Assembly (NCBI GenBank): GCA_034437275.1
Contig: DAOTUD010000027.1
Location: 1 to 16,675 of the forward strand
From: TC-15 sp034437275
GTDB taxonomy: Bacteria > Chloroflexota > Anaerolineae > Aggregatilineales > Aggregatilineaceae
Reading direction: 5' to 3'
Length of the DNA: 16,675 bases
Made by a program: the position numbers and the translations under genes. Under the pieces are notes generated by a model that was not told the DNA's origin, did not search any database, and was given only the letters and a program-made list of their open reading frames with translations. Below, in pieces: positions 15,299 to 16,675 of the stretch; within the stretch, counting starts at the first letter, position 1, and the number at the start of each line of letters is the position of its first letter.

Positions 15299-16300
15299 CT
15301 ACGGCGCACTCTCACGGATAACAAGTTCGGGTTGGAAGATGACATTGGCACAGTCTTCCGCACAGTCATGGATGTGGGCTAAGAGGAGTTCCATTGCCTG
15401 GCTGCCAAGTTCATATTTCGGAGCCCAGCATGTGGTCAATGAAGGGAAAACAAGATCAGCCAATGGAATATCGTCAAAGCCAACAATTGCCAGATCGTCT
15501 GGAATTCGGCGGCCCAGTTGCCTACAAGCTTTGAGGGCACCAACGGCCACCAGGTCGTTATAGCAAAACAAAGCACTAAGTTCGGGATGTTCTGTCAGTA
15601 GATTGAGGGCCTGTTCGGCACCATTTTCAACAATTGGCAAACACGCTTGTTCCCATCCAGGATTTGGTGTTATGCCAGCCTCGGCCAGCGCCCGGCGATA
15701 ACCGCTGCCACGTTGTCCGCCGCTGAACGATTTTGGCGGTCCGGCCAAAAACCCAATCGCCTGGTGTCCACTGGCGATCAAGTGCTGCGCGGCAAGATAG
15801 CCGCCATAGGCATCATCCAGCAGCATTTCACCAATTTCGCCGGTATTTGCGGGCCGGTTGACCAATACCACGTGTGGATGTGTGGCCAGGGCGGAATACA
15901 TCGCGGCATCATCCAGGCGCGAACTGCACAAAATCACCCCGTCAACATGCTTGTCGCTGAGCGATTGTAGAATGTCCAGTTCGCGTTCGGGGTCTTCTTC
16001 AGTGTTGCACAAAAAAACGTTGTAGCCTTCGGCATATGCGACGTGCTCAACGCCGCGCGCTATCTCTGAGAAGTAGGGGTTAGAATTGTCAATCACCACC
16101 AACCCTACAGTGCCCGTGCGGTCAGTCACCAGGCTGCGCGCCAGCGTGCTGGGCCGGTACCCCAGGCGATCAATGATTTCTTGAACGCGCTTGCGGGTTG
16201 CAGCGCTGATGCCGTCCTTCCCGTTAACAACACGGGAAACCGTCATAATCGATACGTCGGCTTTACGCGCGACATCAGCCATGGTAACACGACGAGACAC
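15299..16300 (-). CDS. LacI/PurR-family transcriptional repressor
   Basis: The 333-residue regulator has an N-terminal helix-turn-helix (VTMADVARKADVSIMTVSRV, about 5-24) and a PurR-like hinge, YRPSTLARSLVTDRTGTVGL (48-67), whose Leu57 corresponds to the leucine that intercalates at the central CG of operators. A periplasmic-binding-protein-like sensor domain runs to the end: VVIDNSNPYFSEIARGVE, HVDGVILCSS, AVGALKACRQLGRRIPDDLAIVGFDD and PSLTTCW. The sensor fold fits a sugar or sugar-acid inducer. The GTG at 16300 is preferred because AGGAGG stands 5 nt upstream; an ATG at 16282 would be too far away. The gene is first in the leftward operon, and operator-like repeats cover its promoter, so it probably represses itself and all genes down to uxaE. 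Confidence 0.94.
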   Translation of the reverse strand: MSRRVTMADVARKADVSIMTVSRVVNGKDGISAATRKRVQEIIDRLGYRPSTLARSLVTDRTGTVGLVVIDNSNPYFSEIARGVEHVAYAEGYNVFLCNTEEDPERELDILQSLSDKHVDGVILCSSRLDDAAMYSALATHPHVVLVNRPANTGEIGEMLLDDAYGGYLAAQHLIASGHQAIGFLAGPPKSFSGGQRGSGYRRALAEAGITPNPGWEQACLPIVENGAEQALNLLTEHPELSALFCYNDLVAVGALKACRQLGRRIPDDLAIVGFDDIPLADLVFPSLTTCWAPKYELGSQAMELLLAHIHDCAEDCANVIFQPELVIRESAP

Positions 16301-16305
16301 TGCCT

Positions 16306-16311
16306 CCTCCT
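16306..16311 (-). promoter_or_regulatory. Ribosome binding site that selects the GTG start of the repressor gene
   Basis: The minus strand reads AGGAGG followed by AGGCA and GTG at 16300, 5 nt spacing. It rules in the GTG start over the ATG six codons later. Confidence 0.7.
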
Positions 16312-16315
16312 GGAT

Positions 16316-16339
16316 GTTAACGTTAACGTTAGCGTTAGC
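16316..16339. promoter_or_regulatory. LacI-family operator array of four tandem hexamers
   Basis: On the plus strand four consecutive hexamers read GTTAAC, GTTAAC, GTTAGC, GTTAGC. The first two form the perfect 12-bp palindrome GTTAACGTTAAC (16316-16327) with a central CG. The second and third form a one-mismatch palindrome overlapping it by one hexamer (16322-16333). With the predicted start of transcription near 16336, the array covers about +1 to +21, where bound repressor would block initiation or clearance. Confidence 0.75.
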
Positions 16340-16342
16340 ACC

Positions 16343-16372
16343 AGCATATCACGGATTAAAGTTTTTTGTCAA
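16343..16372 (-). promoter_or_regulatory. Sigma-70-type promoter of the repressor-transporter-uronate operon
   Basis: On the minus strand TTGACA (16372-16367) is a perfect -35 element, followed by 18 nt and TATGCT (16348-16343). A TG one base before the -10 makes it an extended -10. Predicted start is near 16336, giving a leader of about 36 nt before the GTG. It is the only convincing promoter found for the twelve leftward genes. Confidence 0.8.
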
Positions 16373-16375
16373 GTT

Positions 16376-16381
16376 GTTAAC
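16376..16381. promoter_or_regulatory. Extra GTTAAC half-site just upstream of the -35 element
   Basis: A fifth copy of the hexamer GTTAAC lies 3 bp upstream of the TTGACA and about 49 bp from the centre of the first operator copy. It may be an auxiliary contact for the repressor, or chance. Confidence 0.35.
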
Positions 16382-16523
16382 CCTCTCGATACTTATCAAA
16401 AAACGTGCACGAGAAAATCTGAGCACAGCGGTGGCGAACGATCAGCCGTTGGCAAGATCGCTACGCAGTGAGCGGCACAGCGATATTTGACCGACCATAT
16501 TTCTTACCAAAATGCGCCGTAAA

Positions 16524-16558
16524 GCCCCTGTCTTTAGATATGGGGAGCGCACAAGCGC
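16524..16558 (+). mobile_element. Hairpin resembling the right end of an IS200/IS605 (TnpB-type) element, relic
   Basis: The plus strand reads GCCCCTGTC, TTTA, GATATGGGG from 16524 to 16545. CCCC pairs with GGGG and TGTC pairs with GATA (one G-T pair, one bulged T) around a TTTA loop. The form 'AAGCCCC...TTTAG...GGGGAG' is common at the 3' end of tnpB-type elements, where it lies at the end of the guide RNA and the right end of the transposon. A second stem, GCGC-ACAA-GCGC (16547-16558), follows directly. No tnpB gene is present to the left, so at most an end remnant survives. Recognised by pattern only. Confidence 0.35.
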
Positions 16559-16585
16559 CTTATATGGTACAACTCACTAAATACG

Positions 16586-16633
16586 ATTGTGCGCTAAACG
16601 TCAGAAGGAGAATAGCCTCAGCGTTAGCACAAT
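16586..16633. repeat. Imperfect inverted repeat carrying an operator-like hexamer
   Basis: ATTGTGC (16586-16592) pairs perfectly with GCACAAT (16627-16633), and TAAACG (16595-16600) partly matches CGTTA (16622-16626). The right arm holds AGCGTTAGCAC (16620-16630), an 11-base match on the same strand to 16331-16341 in the repressor operator array, and so contains the hexamer GTTAGC. It may be a second operator about 290 bp upstream or the end of an element. Confidence 0.4.
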
Positions 16634-16675
16634 GCGGCATCTTAACAACTTCAAATAGCCGGTTGTGGCGAGCAG

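Larger units (their letters stand above)
16382..16675. other. Non-coding right flank with hairpins and possible insertion relic
   Basis: I see no convincing gene in these 294 bases. Two short plus-strand frames run in from antisense of the repressor gene and end at 16471 and 16490; their last parts cannot be identified. The region is less GC-rich than the operon. Its content is a TnpB-element-like hairpin (16524-16545), a small GCGC-ACAA-GCGC stem (16547-16558) and an inverted repeat (16586-16633), described separately. Confidence 0.5.

Noticed and set aside
16316..16339. Simple microsatellite or CRISPR-like repeat
   Set aside because: Only four 6-bp units without spacers. The palindromic centre and the position over a promoter start fit a LacI operator better. 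No CRISPR array was seen anywhere in the window.
16181..16490. Plus-strand frames ending at 16471 and 16490 as remnants of a tnpB gene
   Set aside because: Most of each frame is antisense to the repressor gene. The remaining 25-30 residues show no zinc-finger or catalytic motif, so a TnpB origin cannot be supported.

Overview
The window looks like a carbohydrate-use locus from a moderately GC-rich, free-living bacterium. The best guess is Chloroflexota (Anaerolineae-like). That rests on overall protein style: a long Opp/Dpp-type solute-binding protein with a simple Sec signal, UxaE-type tagaturonate epimerase, several uroporphyrinogen-decarboxylase-like paralogues beside a Gfo/Idh oxidoreductase, strong AGGAGG-type ribosome sites and several GTG starts. 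No marker gene fixes the phylum.

Layout. Positions 3-110 (+) hold the last 35 codons of an unidentified gene with a very basic tail. A CaiB/BaiF-type CoA-transferase (230-1435, +) follows, then a 14-codon reading frame with a good ribosome site (1470-1514). From 1571 to 16300 everything is on the minus strand and reads leftwards in one tight series: LacI-type repressor, solute-binding protein, two permeases (OppB- and OppC-like), two ATPases (OppD- and OppF-like), two uroporphyrinogen-decarboxylase-like (UROD-like) proteins, a Gfo/Idh oxidoreductase, a third UROD-like protein, uronate isomerase UxaC and tagaturonate epimerase UxaE. Gaps are mostly -14 to +43 nt. The two larger ones (135 nt after the repressor, 122 nt after the binding protein) each hold an inverted repeat.

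How the genes fit together. The ABC importer probably brings in an oligosaccharide or glycoside containing uronic acid. UxaC would turn D-galacturonate into D-tagaturonate (or D-glucuronate into D-fructuronate), and UxaE would convert tagaturonate to fructuronate. No UxuB-type fructuronate reductase, UxuA dehydratase, KDG kinase/aldolase or glycosidase is present. The Gfo/Idh enzyme and the three UROD-like proteins therefore take the place of unknown steps. The UROD-like proteins differ in their presumed metal-binding residues, so they are unlikely to be redundant. This combination is the most interesting content of the window.

Regulation. Upstream of the repressor gene is a clear promoter (TTGACA, 18 nt, TATGCT with an extended TG). 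An array of four tandem hexamers covers the expected transcription start and includes the perfect palindrome GTTAACGTTAAC with the central CG typical of LacI-family operators. The repressor is probably the first gene of the operon it controls.

Right end. Positions 16382-16675 hold no convincing gene. They contain a hairpin resembling the right end of IS200/IS605 (TnpB-type) elements and an inverted repeat that carries motifs shared with the repressor promoter region. These suggest an old insertion site and perhaps a divergent promoter at the window edge.
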